From assembly GCF_963662255.1 (NCBI RefSeq), contig NC_085073.1:6627598-6691597 (forward strand): a stretch of 64,000 nt of DNA, given 5' to 3'. Below are positions 36,006 to 49,340 of the stretch, one piece after another. Position numbers and translations under genes: made by a program. This DNA comes from Cinclus cinclus (lineage: Eukaryota; Chordata; Aves; Passeriformes; Cinclidae). The notes beneath the pieces were generated by a model. It was given only the letters and a program-made list of their open reading frames with translations, was not told where the DNA came from and ran no database searches. Within the stretch, counting starts at the first letter, position 1; each line of letters opens with the position of its first letter.

Positions 36006-39000
36006 TTGAGTTTGGCTTCTTGGGGAAAAGTGACTCCTTTCAAAACCAACTTGCCTGTGTCCCGTCCCGGGCTTTTGCTACAAAAATTCCATAAGGACGA
36101 GGATTCCTCCCAGACCAAAGCTGCCCCCTCCTCCAAACCTGGCTGCCATCGGAGGCCCAAACGCGCCCTACAAAATGACATCTGCCAAGTGGGCTCTTGA
36201 GTTTGGCTTCTTGGAGAAAAGTGCCTCCTTTCGGAGTCAACTTGCCTGCGGCCCATACAGGGCTTTTGCCTACAAAAATTCCATAAGGACGAGGATTTCT
36301 CCCAGACCAAAGCTGCCCGCTCCTCCAAACCTGGCTGCCATCGGAGGCCCAAACGCGCCCTACAAAATGACACCTGCCAAGTGGGCTCTTGAGTTTGGCT
36401 TCTTGGGGGAAAGTGCCTCCTTTCAAAGCCAACTTGCCGGCGGCCCGTCCTGGGCTTGTGCCTACAAAAATTCCATAAGGACAAGGATTTCTCCCAGACC
36501 AAAGCTGCCCCCTCCTCCAAACCTGGCTGCCATCGGAGGCCCAAACGTGCCCTACAAAATGACATCTGCATTGTGGGCTCTTGAGTTTGGCTTCTTGGGG
36601 AAAAGTGCCTCCTTTCGGAGTCAAGTTGCCGGCGGCCCATGCAGGGCTTTTGCCTACAAAAATTCCATAAGGACGAGGATTTCTCCCAGACCAAAGCTGC
36701 CCCCTCCTCCAAACCTGGCTGCCATCGGAGGCCCAAACGTGCCCTACAAAATGACATCTGCCAAGTGGGCTCTTGAGTTTGGCTTCTTGGGGAAAAGTGA
36801 ATCCTTTCAAAGCCAACTTGCCTGCGGCCCGTCCTGGGCTTTTGCCTACAAAAATTCCATAAGGACGAGGATTTCTCCCAGACCAAAGCTGCCCCCTCCT
36901 CCAAACCTGGCTGCCATCGGAGGCCCAAACGCGCCCTACAAAATGACATCTGCATTGTGGGTTCTTGAGTTTGGCTTCTTGGGTAAAAGTGCCTCCTTTC
37001 AAAGCCAACTTACCTAACTTGCCTGCGGCCCATGCGGGGTTTTTGCCTACAAAAATTCCATAAGGACGAGGATTCCTCCCACACCAAAGCTGCCCCCTCC
37101 TCCAAACCTGGCTGCCATCGGAGGCCCAAACGCGCCCTACAAAATGACATCTGCCAAGTGGGCTCTTGAGTTTGGCTTCCTGGGGAAAAGTGCCTCCTTT
37201 CGGAGTCAACTTGCCTGCGGCCCATGCAGGGCTTTTGCCGACAAAAATTCCATAAGGACGAGGATTTCTCCCAGAACAAAGCTGCCCCCTCCTCCAAACC
37301 TGGCTGCCATCAGAGGCCCAAACGCGCCCTACAAAATGACACCTGCCAAGTGGGCTCTTGAGTTTGGCTTCTTGGGGGAAAGTGCCTCCTTTCAAAGCCA
37401 ACTTGCCTGCAGCCCGTCCTGGTCTTGTGCCTACAAAAATTCCATAAGGACAAGGATTTCTCCCAGACCAAAGCTGCCCCCTCCTCCAAACCTGGCTGCC
37501 ATCGGAGGCCCAAACGCGCCCTACAAAATGACATCTGCCAAGTGGGCTCTTGAGTTTGGCTTCTTGGGGAAAAGTGACTCCTTTCGGAGCCAACTTGCCT
37601 AACTAGCCAGCGGCCTGTGCTGGGCTTTTGCCTACAAAAATTCCATAAGGACGAGGATTTCTCCCAGACCAAAGCTGCCCCCTCCTCCAAACCTGGCTGC
37701 CATCGGAGGCCCAAACGTGCCCTACAAAATGACATCTGCCAAGTGGGCTCTTGAGTTTGGCTTCTAGGGTGGAAGTGCCTCCATTCAAAGCCAACTTGCC
37801 TGCGTCCCGTCCTGGGCTTTTGCCTACAAAAATTCCATAAGGACGAGGATTTCTCCCAGACCAAAGCTGCCCCTCCTCCAAACCTGGCTGCCATCGTAGG
37901 CCCAAACGCGCCCTACAAAATGACATCTGCCAAGTGGGCTCTTGAGTTTGGCTTCTTGCGGAACAGTGCCTCCTTTCAAAGCCAACTTGCCTAACTAGCC
38001 TGCGGCCCGTGCTGGGCTTTAGACTACAAAAATTCCATAAGGACGAGGATTTCTCCCAGACCAAAGCTGCCCCCTCCTCCAAACCTGGCTGCCATCAGAG
38101 GCCCAAACGCGCCCCACAAAATGACACCTGCCTAGTGGGCTCTTGAGTTTGGCTTCTTGGGGAAAAGTGACTCCTTTCAAAACCAACTTGCCTGTGTCCC
38201 GTCCCGGGCTTTTGCTACAAAAATTCCATAAGGACGAGGATTCCTCCCAGACCAAAGCTGCCCCCTCCTCCAAACCTGGCTGCCATCGGAGGCCCAAACG
38301 CGCCCTACAAAATGACACCTGCCAAGTGGGCTCTTGAGTTTGGCTTCTTGGGGGAAAGTGCCTCCTTTCAAAGCCAACTTGCCGGCGGCCCGTCCTGGGC
38401 TTTTGCCTACAAAAATTCCATAAGGACAAGGATTTCTCCCAGACCAAAGCTGCCCCCTCCTCCAAACCTGGCTGCCATCGGAGGCCCAAACGCGCCCCAC
38501 AAAATGACACCTGCCTAGTGGGCTCTTGAGTTTGGCTTCTTGGGGAAAAGTGCCTCCTTTCGGAGTCAACTTGCCGGCGGCCCATGCAGGGCTTTTGCCT
38601 ACAAAAATTCCATAAGGACGAGGATTTCTCCCAGACCAAAGCTGCCCCCTCCTCCAAACCTGGCTGCCATCGGAGGCCCAAACGTGCCCTACAAAATGAC
38701 ATCTGCCAAGTGGGCTCTTGAGTTTGGCTTCTTGGGGAAAAGTGAATCCTTTCAAAGCCAACTTGCCTGCGGCCCGTCCTGGGCTTTTGCCTACAAAAAT
38801 TCCATAAGGACGAGGATTTCTCCCAGACCAAAGCTGCCCCCTCCTCCAAACCTGGCTGCCATCGGAGGCCCAAACGCGCCCTACAAAATGACATCTGCAT
38901 TGTGGGTTCTTGAGTTTGGCTTCTTGGGGAAAAGTGCCTCCTTTCAAAGCCAACTTGCCTAACTTGCCTGCGGCCCATGTGGGGTTTTTGCCTACAAAAA

Positions 39001-40662
39001 TTCCATAAGGACGAGGATTTCTCCCAGACCAAAGCTGCCCCCTCCTCCAAACCTGGCTGCCATCGGAGGCCCAAACGCGCCCTACAAAATGACACCTGCC
39101 AAGTGGGCTCTTGAGTTTGGCTTCTTGGGGAAAAGTGACTCCTTTCAAAACCAACTTGCCTGCGTCCCGTCCCGGGCTTTTGCTACAAAAATTCCATAAG
39201 GACGAGGATTCCTCCCAGACCAAAGCTGCCCCCTCCTCCAAACCTGGCTGCCATCGGAGGCCCAAACGCGCCCTACAAAATGACATCTGCCAAGTGGGCT
39301 CTTGAGTTTGGCTTTCTGGGGAAAAGTGCCTCCTTTCGGAGTCAACTTGCCTGCGGCCCATGCAGGGCTTTTGCCTACAAAAATTCCATAAGGACGAGGA
39401 TTTCTCCCAGACCAAAGCTGCCCCCTCCTCCAAACCTGGCTGCCATCGGAGGCCCAAACGTGCCCTACAAAATGACATCTGCATTGTGGGCTCTTGAGTT
39501 TGGCTTCTTGGGTGGAAGTACCTCCTTTCAAAGCCAACTTGCCTGCGGCCCGTCCTGGGCTTTTGCCTACAAAAATTCCATAAGGACGAGGATTTCTCCC
39601 AGACCAAAGCTTCCCCCTCCTCCCAACCTGGCTGCCATCAGAGGCCCAAACGCGCCCCACAAAATGACATCTGCATTGAGGGTTCTTGAGTTTGGCTTCT
39701 TGGGGAAAAGTGCCTCCTTTCGGAGCCAACTTGCCTAACTTGCCTGCGGCCCGTCCTGGGCTTTTGAGTACAAAAATTCCATAAGGACGAGGATTTCTCC
39801 CAGACCAAAGCTGCCCCCTCCTCCAAACCTGGCTGCCATCGGAGGCCCAAACGTGCCCTACAAAATGACACCTGCCAAGTGGGCTTTTGAGTTTGGCTTC
39901 TTGGGGAAAAGTGACTCCTTTCAAAACCAACTTGCCTGTGTCCCGTCCCGGGCTTTTGCTACAAAAATTCCATAAGGACGAGGATTCCTCCCACACCAAA
40001 GCTGCCCCCTCCTCCAAACCTGGCTGCCATCAGAGGCCCAAACGCGCCCTACAAAATGACATCTGCATTGTGGGTTCTTGAGTTTGGCTTCCTGGGGAAA
40101 AGTGCCTCCTTTCGGAGTCAACTTGCCTGCGGCCCATACAGGGCTTTTGCCGACAAAAATTCCATAAGGACGAGGATTTCTCCCAGACCAAAGCTGCCCC
40201 CTCCTCCAAACCTGGCTGCCATCGGAGGCCCAAACGTGCCCTACAAAATGACATCTGCATTGTGGGCTCTTGAGTTTGGCTTCTTGGGTGGAAGTACCTC
40301 CTTTCAAAGCCAACTTGCCTGCGGCCCGTCCTGGGCTTTTGCCTACAAAAATTCCATAAGGACGAGGATTTCTCCCAGACCAAAGCTTCCCCCTCCTCCC
40401 AACCTGGCTGCCATCAGAGGCCCAAACGCGCCCCACAAAATGACATCTGCATTGAGGGTTCTTGAGTTTGGCTTCTTGGGGAAAAGTGCCTCCTTTCGGA
40501 GCCAACTTGCCTAACTTGCCTGCGGCCCGTCCTGGGCTTTTGAGTACAAAAATTCCATAAGGACGAGGATTTCTCCCAGACCAAAGCTGCCCCCTCCTCC
40601 AAACCTGGCTGCCATCGGAGGCCCAAACGTGCCCTACAAAATGACACCTGCCAAGTGGGCTT
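36006..40662. repeat. Beta-type HOR unit, 4657 bp
   Basis: This unit aligns monomer for monomer with 40663-44282. The offset is 4657 up to about 37500, then 4648 because a 201-bp unit here (ending near 37602) pairs with a 192-bp unit there. The match continues to about 39634. A private TTCTAGGGTGG near 37764 puts a TAG in the plus-strand frame. The right part contains the first copy of a 776-bp tandem duplication. Confidence 0.8.
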
Positions 40663-40983
40663 TTGAGTTTGGCTTCTTGGGGAAAAGTGACTCCTTTCAA
40701 AACCAACTTGCCTGTGTCCCGTCCCGGGCTTTTGCTACAAAAATTCCATAAGGACGAGGATTCCTCCCACACCAAAGCTGCCCCCTCCTCCAAACCTGGC
40801 TGCCATCAGAGGCCCAAACGCGCCCTACAAAATGACATCTGCATTGTGGGTTCTTGAGTTTGGCTTCCTGGGGAAAAGTGCCTCCTTTCGGAGTCAACTT
40901 GCCTGCGGCCCATACAGGGCTTTTGCCGACAAAAATTCCATAAGGACGAGGATTTCTCCCAGACCAAAGCTGCCCCCTCCTCC
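39377..40983. repeat. 776-bp four-monomer tandem duplication, apparently identical copies
   Basis: Positions 39377-40207 and 40153-40983 read the same with no difference seen by eye over 831 bp. The copies share rare variants such as TCCTCCCAACCTGG, CAAAGCTTCC and GGGCTTTTGAG. 776 equals two 192-bp, one 201-bp and one 191-bp monomers. The left limit is the T/G difference at 39376 / 40152 and the right limit the A/T difference at 40208 / 40984. A related but diverged segment lies at about 61740-62100. Confidence 0.88.
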
Positions 40984-43900
40984 TAACCTGGCTGCCATCG
41001 GAGGCCCAAACGCGCCCTACAAAATGACACCTGCCAAGTGGGCTCTTGAGTTTGGCTTCTTGGGGGAAAGTGCCTCCTTTCAAAGCCAACTTGCCGGCGG
41101 CCCGTCCTGGGCTTGTGCCTACAAAAATTCCATAAGGACAAGGATTTCTCCCAGACCAAAGCTGCCCCCTCCTCCAAACCTGGCTGCCATCGGAGGCCCA
41201 AACGCGCCCTACAAAATGACATCTGCCAAGTGGGCTCTTGAGTTTGGCTTCTTGGGGAAAAGTGCCTCCTTTCGGAGTCAACTTGCCGGCGGCCCATGCA
41301 GGGCTTTTGCCTACAAAAATTCCATAAGGACGAGGATTTCTCCCAGACCAAAGCTGCCCCCTCCTCCAAACCTGGCTGCCATCGGAGGCCCAAACGTGCC
41401 CTACAAAATGACATCTGCCAAGTGGGCTCTTGAGTTTGGCTTCTTGGGTGGAAGTGCCTCCTTTCAAAGCCAACTTGCCTGCGGCCCGTCCTGGGCTTTT
41501 GCCTACAAAAATTCCATAAGGACGAGGATTTCTCCCAGACCAAAGCTGCCCCCTCCTCCAAACCTGGCTGCCATCGGAGGCCCAAACGCGCCCTACAAAA
41601 TGACATCTGCATTGTGGGTTCTTGAGTTTGGCTTCTTGGGGAAAAGTGCCTCCTTTCAAAGCCAACTTACCTAACTTGCCTGCGGCCCATGCGGGGTTTT
41701 TGCCTACAAAAATTCCATAAGGACGAGGATTCCTCCCACACCAAAGCTGCCCCCTCCTCCAAACCTGGCTGCCATCGGAGGCCCAAACGCGCCCTACAAA
41801 ATGACATCTGCCAAGTGGGCTCTTGAGTTTGGCTTCCTGGGGAAAAGTGCCTCCTTTCGGAGTCAACTTGCCTGCGGCCCATGCAGGGCTTTTGCCGACA
41901 AAAATTCCATAAGGACGAGGATTTCTCCCAGAACAAAGCTGCCCCCTCCTCCAAACCTGGCTGCCATCGGAGGCCCAAACGCGCCCTACAAAATGACACC
42001 TGCCAAGTGGGCTCTTGAGTTTGGCTTCTTGGGGGAAAGTGCCTCCTTTCAAAGCCAACTTGCCGGCGGCCCGTCCTGGGCTTGTGCCTACAAAAATTCC
42101 ATAAGGACAAGGATTTCTCCCAGACCAAAGCTGCCCCCTCCTCCAAACCTGGCTGCCATCGGAGGCCCAAACGCGCCCTACAAAATGACATCTGCCAAGT
42201 GGGCTCTTGAGTTTGGCTTCTTGGGGAAAAGTGCCTCCTTTCGGAGTCAACTTGCCGGCGGCCCATGCAGGGCTTTTGCCTACAAAAATTCCATAAGGAC
42301 GAGGATTTCTCCCAGACCAAAGCTGCCCCCTCCTCCAAACCTGGCTGCCATCGGAGGCCCAAACGTGCCCTACAAAATGACATCTGCCAAGTGGGCTCTT
42401 GAGTTTGGCTTCTTGGGTGGAAGTGCCTCCTTTCAAAGCCAACTTGCCTGCGGCCCGTCCTGGGCTTTTGCCTACAAAAATTCCATAAGGACGAGGATTT
42501 CTCCCAGACCAAAGCTGCCCCTCCTCCAAACCTGGCTGCCATCGGAGGCCCAAACGCGCCCTACAAAATGACATCTGCCAAGTGGGCTCTTGAGTTTGGC
42601 TTCTTGCGGAACTGTGCCTCCTTTCAAAGCCAACTTGCCTAACTAGCCTGCGGCCCGTGCTGGGCTTTAGACTACAAAAATTCCATAAGGACGAGGATTT
42701 CTCCCAGACCAAAGCTGCCCCCTCCTCCAAACCTGGCTGCCATCAGAGGCCCAAACGCGCCCCACAAAATGACACCTGCCTAGTGGGCTCTTGAGTTTGG
42801 CTTCTTGGGGAAAAGTGACTCCTTTCAAAACCAACTTGCCTGTGTCCCGTCCCGGGCTTTTGCTACAAAAATTCCATAAGGACGAGGATTCCTCCCAGAC
42901 CAAAGCTGCCCCCTCCTCCAAACCTGGCTGCCATCGGAGGCCCAAACGCGCCCTACAAAATGACACCTGCCAAGTGGGCTCTTGAGTTTGGCTTCTTGGG
43001 GGAAAGTGCCTCCTTTCAAAGCCAACTTGCCGGCGGCCCGTCCTGGGCTTGTGCCTACAAAAATTCCATAAGGACAAGGATTTCTCCCAGACCAAAGCTG
43101 CCCCCTCCTCCAAACCTGGCTGCCATCGGAGGCCCAAACGCGCCCTACAAAATGACATCTGCATTGTGGGTTCTTGAGTTTGGCTTCTTGGGGAAAAGTG
43201 CCTCCTTTCGGAGTCAACTTGCCGGCGGCCCATGCAGGGCTTTTGCCTACAAAAATTACATAAGGACGAGGATTTCTCCCAGACCAAAGCTGCCCCCTCC
43301 TCCAAACCTGGCTGCCATCGGAGGCCCAAACGTGCCCTACAAAATGACATCTGCCAAGTGGGCTCTTGAGTTTGGCTTCTTGGGTGGAAGTGCCTCCTTT
43401 CAAAGCCAACTTGCCTGCTGCCCGTCCTGGGCTTTTGCCTACAAAAATTCCATAAGGACGAGGATTTCTCCCAGACCAAAGCTGCCCCCTCCTCCAAACC
43501 TGGCTGCCATCGGAGGCCCAAACGCGCCCTACAAAATGACATCTGCATTGTGGGTTCTTGAGTTTGGCTTCTTGGGGAAAAGTGCCTCCTTTCAAAGCCA
43601 ACTTGCCTAACTTGCCTGCGGCCCATGCGGGGTTTTTGCCTAAAAAAATTCCATAAGGACGAGGATTTCTCCCAGACCAAAGCTGCCCCCTCCTCCAAAC
43701 CTGGCTGCCATCGGAGGCCCAAACGCGCCGCACAAAATGACACCTGCCAAGTGGGCTCTTGAGTTTGGCTTCTTGGGGAAAAGTGACTCCTTTCAAAACC
43801 AACTTGCCTGCGTCCCGTCCCGGGCTTTTGCTACAAAAATTCCATAAGGACGAGGATTCCTCCCAGACCAAAGCTGCCCCCTCCTCCAAACCTGGCTGCC

Positions 43901-44282
43901 ATCGGAGGCCCAAACGCGCCCTACAAAATGACATCTGCCAAGTGGGCTCTTGAGTTTGGCTTTCTGGGGAAAAGTGCCTCCTTTCGGAGTCAACTTGCCT
44001 GCGGCCCATGCAGGGCTTTTGCCTACAAAAATTCCATAAGGACGAGGATTTCTCCCAGACCAAAGCTGCCCCCTCCTCCAAACCTGGCTGCCATCGGAGG
44101 CCCAAACGTGCCCTACAAAATGACATCTGCATTGTGGGCTCTTGAGTTTGGCTTCTTGGGTGGAAGTGCCTCCTTTCAAAGCCAACTTGCCTGCGGCCCG
44201 TCCTGGGCTTTTGCCTACAAAAATTCCATAAGGACGAGGATTTCTCCCAGACCAAAGCTTCCCCCTCCTCCAAACCTGGCTG
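40663..44282. repeat. Beta-type HOR unit, second copy
   Basis: This is the tandem partner of 36006-40662. Its right two thirds (41530-44748) are also copied at 48706-51732, first at offset 7176 and then at 6984 after one 192-bp monomer is lost in the right-hand copy near 50120. Shared private variants include AAATTACATAAGG (43256 and 50240) and the C-tract contraction at 42517 / 49692. The following stretch, 44769-45452, matches 52146-52829 at offset 7377. Confidence 0.8.
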
Positions 44283-47200
44283 CCATCGGAGGCCCAAACG
44301 CGCCCTACAAAATGACATCTGCCAAGTGGGCTCTTGAGTTTGGCTTCTTGGGGAAAAGTGAGTCATTTCAAAACCAACTTGCCTGCACCCGGTCCCGGGC
44401 TTTTGCTACAAAAATTCCATAAGGACGAGGATTTCTCCCAGACCAAAGCTGCCCCCTCCTCCAAACCTGGCTGCCATCGGAGGCCCAAACGCGCCCTACA
44501 AAATGACACCTGCCAAGTGGGCTCTTGAGTTTGGCTTCTTGGGGAAAAGTGACTCCTTTCAAAACCAACTTGCCTGTGTCCCGTCCCGGGCTTTTGCTAC
44601 AAAAATTCCATAAGGACGAGGATTTCTCCCAGACCAAAGCTGCCCCCTCCTCCAAACCTGGCTGCCATCGGAGGCCCAAACGCGCCCTACAAAATGACAT
44701 CTGCATTGTGGGTTCTTGAGTTTGGCTTCTTGGGGAAAAGTGCCTCCTTTCGGAGCCAACTTGCCTAACTAGCCTGCGGCCTGTGCTGGGCTTTTGCCTA
44801 CAAAAATTCCATAAGGACGAGGATTTCTCCCAGACCAAAGCTGCCCCCTCCTCCAAACCTGGCTGCCATCGGAGGCCCAAACGCGCCCTACAAAATGACA
44901 TCTGCCAAGTGGGCTCTTGAGTTTGGCTTCTTGGGTGGAAGTGCCTCCATTCAAAGCCAACTTGCCTGCGGCCTGTCCTGGGCTTTTGCCTACAAAAATT
45001 CCATAAGGACGAGGATTTCTCCCAGACCAAAGCTGCCCCCTCCTCCAAACCTGGCTGCCATCGGAGGCCCAAACGCGCCCTACAAAATGACATCTGCCAA
45101 GTGGGCTCTTGAGTTTGGCTTCTTGCGGAACAGTGCCTCCTTTCAAAGCCAACTTGCCTAACTAGCCTGCGGCCCGTCCTGGGCTTTTGAGTACAAAAAT
45201 TCCATAAGGACGAGGATTTCTCCCAGACCAAAGCTGCCCCCTCCTCCAAACCTGGCTGCCATCAGAGGCCCAAACGCGCCCCACAAAATGACACCTGCCT
45301 AGTGGGCTCTTGAGTTTGGCTTCTTGGGGAAAAGTGCCTCCTTTCAAAACCAACTTGCCTGTGTCCCGTCCCGGGCTTTTGCTACAAAAATTCCATAAGG
45401 ACGCGGATTTCTCCCAGACCAAAGCTGCCCCTCCTCCAAACCTGGCTGCCATCGTAGGCCCAAACGCGCCCTACAAAATGACATCTGCCAAGTGGGCTCT
45501 TGAGTTTGGCTTCTTGCGGAACAGTGCCTCCATTCGGAGTCAACTTGCCTGCGGCCCATGCAGGGCTTTTGCCGACAAAAATTCCATAAGGACGAGGATT
45601 TCTCCCAGACCAAAGCTGCCCCCTCCTCCAAACCTGGCTGCCATCGGAGGCCCAAACGCGCCCTACAAAATGACACCTGCCAAGTGGGCTCTTGAGTTTG
45701 GCTTCTTGGGGGAAAGTGCCTCCTTTCAAAGCCAACTTGCCGGCGGCCCGTCCTGGGCTTGTGCCTACAAAAATTCCATAAGGACAAGGATTTCTCCCAG
45801 ACCAAAGCTGCCCCCTCCTCCAAACCTGGCTGCCATCGGAGGCCCAAACGCGCCCTACAAAATGACATCTGCCAAGTGGGCTCTTGAGTTTGGCTTCTTG
45901 GGGAAAAGTGCCTCCTTTCGGAGTCAACTTGCCGGCGGCCCATGCAGGGCTTTTGCCTACAAAAATTCCATAAGGACGAGGATTTCTCCCAGACCAAAGC
46001 TGCCCCCTCCTCCAAACCTGGCTGCCATCGGAGGCCCAAACGTGCCCTACAAAATGACATCTGCCATGTGGGCTCTTGAGTTTGGCTTCTTGGGTGGAAG
46101 TGCCTCCTTTCAAAGCCAACTTGCCTAACTTGCCTGCGGCCCATGCGGGGTTTTTGCCTACAAAAATTCCATAAGGACGAGGATTTCTCCCAGACCAAAG
46201 CTGCCCCCTCCTCCAAACCTGGCTGCCATCGGAGGCCCAAACGCGCCCTACAAAATGACACCTGCCAAGTGGGCTCTTGAGTTTGGCTTTCTGGGGAAAA
46301 GTGCCTCCTTTCGGAGTCAACTTGCCTGCGGCCCATGCAGGGCTTTTGCCTACAAAAATTCCATAAGGACGAGGATTTCTCCCAGACCAAAGCTGCCCCC
46401 TCCTCCAAACCTGGCTGCCATCGGAGGCCCAAACGTGCCCTAGAAAATGACATCTGCATTGTGGGCTCTTGAGTTTGGCTTCTTGGGTGGAAGTACCTCC
46501 TTTCAAAGCCAACTTGCCTGCGGCCCGTCCTGGGCTTTTGCCTACAAAAATTCCATATGGACGAGGATTTCTCCCAGACCAAAGCTGCCCCCTCCTCCAA
46601 ACCTGGCTGCCATCAGAGGCCCAAACGCGCCCTACAAAATGACACCTGCCAAGTGGGCTCTTGAGTTTGGCTTCTTGGGGAAAAGTGCCTCCTTTCGGAG
46701 CCAACGTGCCTAACTTGCCTGCGGCCCGTCCTGGGCTTTTGCCTACAAAAATTCCATAAGGACGAGGATTTCTCCCAGACCAAAGCTGCCCCCTCCTCCA
46801 AACCTGGCTGCCATCGGAGGCCCAAACGCGCCGTACAAAATGACACCTGCCAAGTGGGCTCTTGAGTTTCGCTTCTTGGGGAAAAGTGACTCCTTTCAAA
46901 ACCAACTTGCCTGCACCCGGTCCCGGGCTTTGGCTACAAAAATTCCATAAGGGCGAGGATTACTCCCTGACCAAAGCTGCTCCCTCCTCCAAACCTGGCT
47001 GCCATCGGAGGCCCAAACGCGCCCTACAGAATGACACCTGCCAAGTGGGCTCTTGAGTTTGGCTTCTTGGGGAAAAGTGCCTCCTTTCGGAGCCAACTTG
47101 CCTGCGTCCCGTCCTGGGCTTTTGCCTACAAAAATTCCATAAGGATGAGGATTTCTCCCAGACCAAAGCTGCCCCCTCCTCCAAACCTGGCTGCCATCGG

Positions 47201-47782
47201 AGGCCCAAACGTGCCCTAGAAAACGACATCTGCATTGTGGGCTCTTGAGTTTGGCTTCTTGGGTGGAAGTACCTCCTTTCAAAGCCAACTTGCCTGCGGC
47301 CCATCCTGGGCTTTTGCCTACAAAAATTCCATAAGGACGAGGATTTCTCCCAGACCAAAGCTGCCCCCTCCTCCAAACCTGGCTGCCATCAGAGGCCCAA
47401 ACGCGCCCTACAAAATGACATCTGCCAAGTGGGCTCTTGAGTTTGGCTTCTTGCGGAACAGTGCCTCCTTTCAAAGCCAACTTGCCTAACTAGCCTGCGG
47501 CCCGTGCTGGGCTTTAGACTACAAAAATTCCATAAGGACGAGGATTTCTCCCAGACCAAAGCTGCCCCCTCCTCCAAACCTGGCTGCCATCAGAGGCCCA
47601 AACGCGCCCCACAAAATGACACCTGCCTAGTGGGCTCTTGAGTTTGGCTTCTTGGGGAAAAGTGACTCCTTTCAAAACCAACTTGCCTGTGTCCCGTCCC
47701 GGGCTTTTGCTACAAAAATTCCATAAGGACGAGGATTCCTCCCAGACCAAAGCTGCCCCCTCCTCCAAACCTGGCTGACATC
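44283..47782. repeat. Mosaic satellite segment with a gamma-type insert
   Basis: About 44525-44748 continues the match to 51509-51732, and 44769-45452 matches 52146-52829. About 45540-46070 is beta-like. About 46240-47200 matches 6452-7412 at offset 39788, including the TAGAAAATG monomer at 46447 and the TCGCTTCTTGGGG 191-bp monomer at 46862. A unit at 46960 reads TTACTCCCTGACC where almost all others read TTTCTCCCAGACC. No non-satellite sequence is present. Confidence 0.75.
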
Positions 47783-49340
47783 GGAGGCCCAAACGCGCCC
47801 TACAAAATGACATCTGCCAAGTGGGCTCTTGAGTTTGGCTTCCTGGGGAAAAGTGCCTCCTTTCGGAGTCAACTTGCCTGCGGCCCATACAGGGCTTTTG
47901 CCGACAAAAATTCCATAAGGACGAGGATTTCTCCCAGACCAAAGCTGCCCCCTCCTCCAAACCTGGCTGCCATCGGAGGCCCAAACGCGCCCTACAAAAT
48001 GACATCTGCATTGTGGGTTCTTGAGTTTGGCTTCTTGGGGAAAAGTGCCTCCTTTCAAAGCCAACTTACCTAACTTGCCTGCGGCCCATGCGGGGTTTTT
48101 GCCTACAAAAATTCCATAAGGACGAGGATTCCTCCCACACCAAAGCTGCCCCCTCCTCCAAACCTGGCTGCCATCGGAGGCCCAAACGCGCCCTACAAAA
48201 TGACATCTGCCAAGTGGGCTCTTGAGTTTGGCTTCCTGGGGAAAAGTGAATCCTTTCGGAGTCAACTTGCCTGCGGCCCATGCAGGGCTTTTGCCGACAA
48301 AAATTCCATAAGGACGAGGATTTCTCCCAGAACAAAGCTGCCCCCTCCTCCAAACCTGGCTGCCATCGGAGGCCCAAACGCGCCCTACAAAATGACACCT
48401 GCCAAGTGGGCTCTTGAGTTTGGCTTCTTGGGGGAAAGTGCCTCCTTTCAAAGCCAACTTGCCTGCAGCCCGTCCTGGTCTTGTGCCTACAAAAATTCAA
48501 TAAGGACAAGGATTTCTCCCAGACCAAAGCTGCCCCCTCCTCCAAACCTGGCTGCCATCAGAGGCCCAAACGCGCCCTACAAAATGACATCTGCCAAGTG
48601 GGCTCTTGAGTTTGGCTTCCTGGGGAAAAGTGCCTCCTTTCGGAGTCAACTTGCCTGCGGCCCATACAGGGCTTTTGCCGACAAAAATTCCATAAGGACG
48701 AGGATTTCTCCCAGACCAAAGCTGCCCCCTCCTCCAAACCTGGCTGCCATCGGAGGCCCAAACGCGCCCTACAAAATGACATCTACATTGTGGGTTCTTG
48801 AGTTTGGCTTCTTGGGGAAAAGTGCCTCCTTTCAAAGCCAACTTACCTAACTTGCCTGCGGCCCATGCGGGGTTTTTGCCTACAAAAATTCCATAAGGAC
48901 GAGGATTCCTCCCACACCAAAGCTGCCCCCTCCTCCAAACCTGGCTGCCATCGGAGGCCCAAACGCGCCCTACAAAATGACATCTGCCAAGTGGGCTCTT
49001 GAGTTTGGCTTCCTGGGGAAAAGTGCCTCCTTTCGGAGTCAACTTGCCTGCGGCCCATGCAGGGCTTTTGCCGACAAAAATTCCATAAGGACGAGGATTT
49101 CTCCCAGAACAAAGCTGCCCCCTCCTCCAAACCTGGCTGCCATCGGAGGCCCAAACGCGCCCTACAAAATGACACCTGCCAAGTGGGCTCTTGAGTTTGG
49201 CTTCTTGGGGGAAAGTGCCTCCTTTCAAAGCCAACTTGCCTGCAGCCCGTCCTGGTCTTGTGCCTACAAAAATTCCATAAGGACAAGGATTTCTCCCAGA
49301 CCAAAGCTGCCCCCTCCTCCAAACCTGGCTGCCATCGGAG
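47783..49340. repeat. 777-bp four-monomer tandem duplication
   Basis: About 47783-48558 and 48560-49336 align at offset 777 (three 192-bp and one 201-bp monomers). Single-base differences include ATCTGCATTG at 48003 against ATCTACATTG at 48780, GTGAATCC at 48247 against GTGCCTCC at 49024, and TTCAATAAGG at 48497 against TTCCATAAGG. The left copy begins beside a private GGCTGACATCGG near 47772. Confidence 0.83.
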
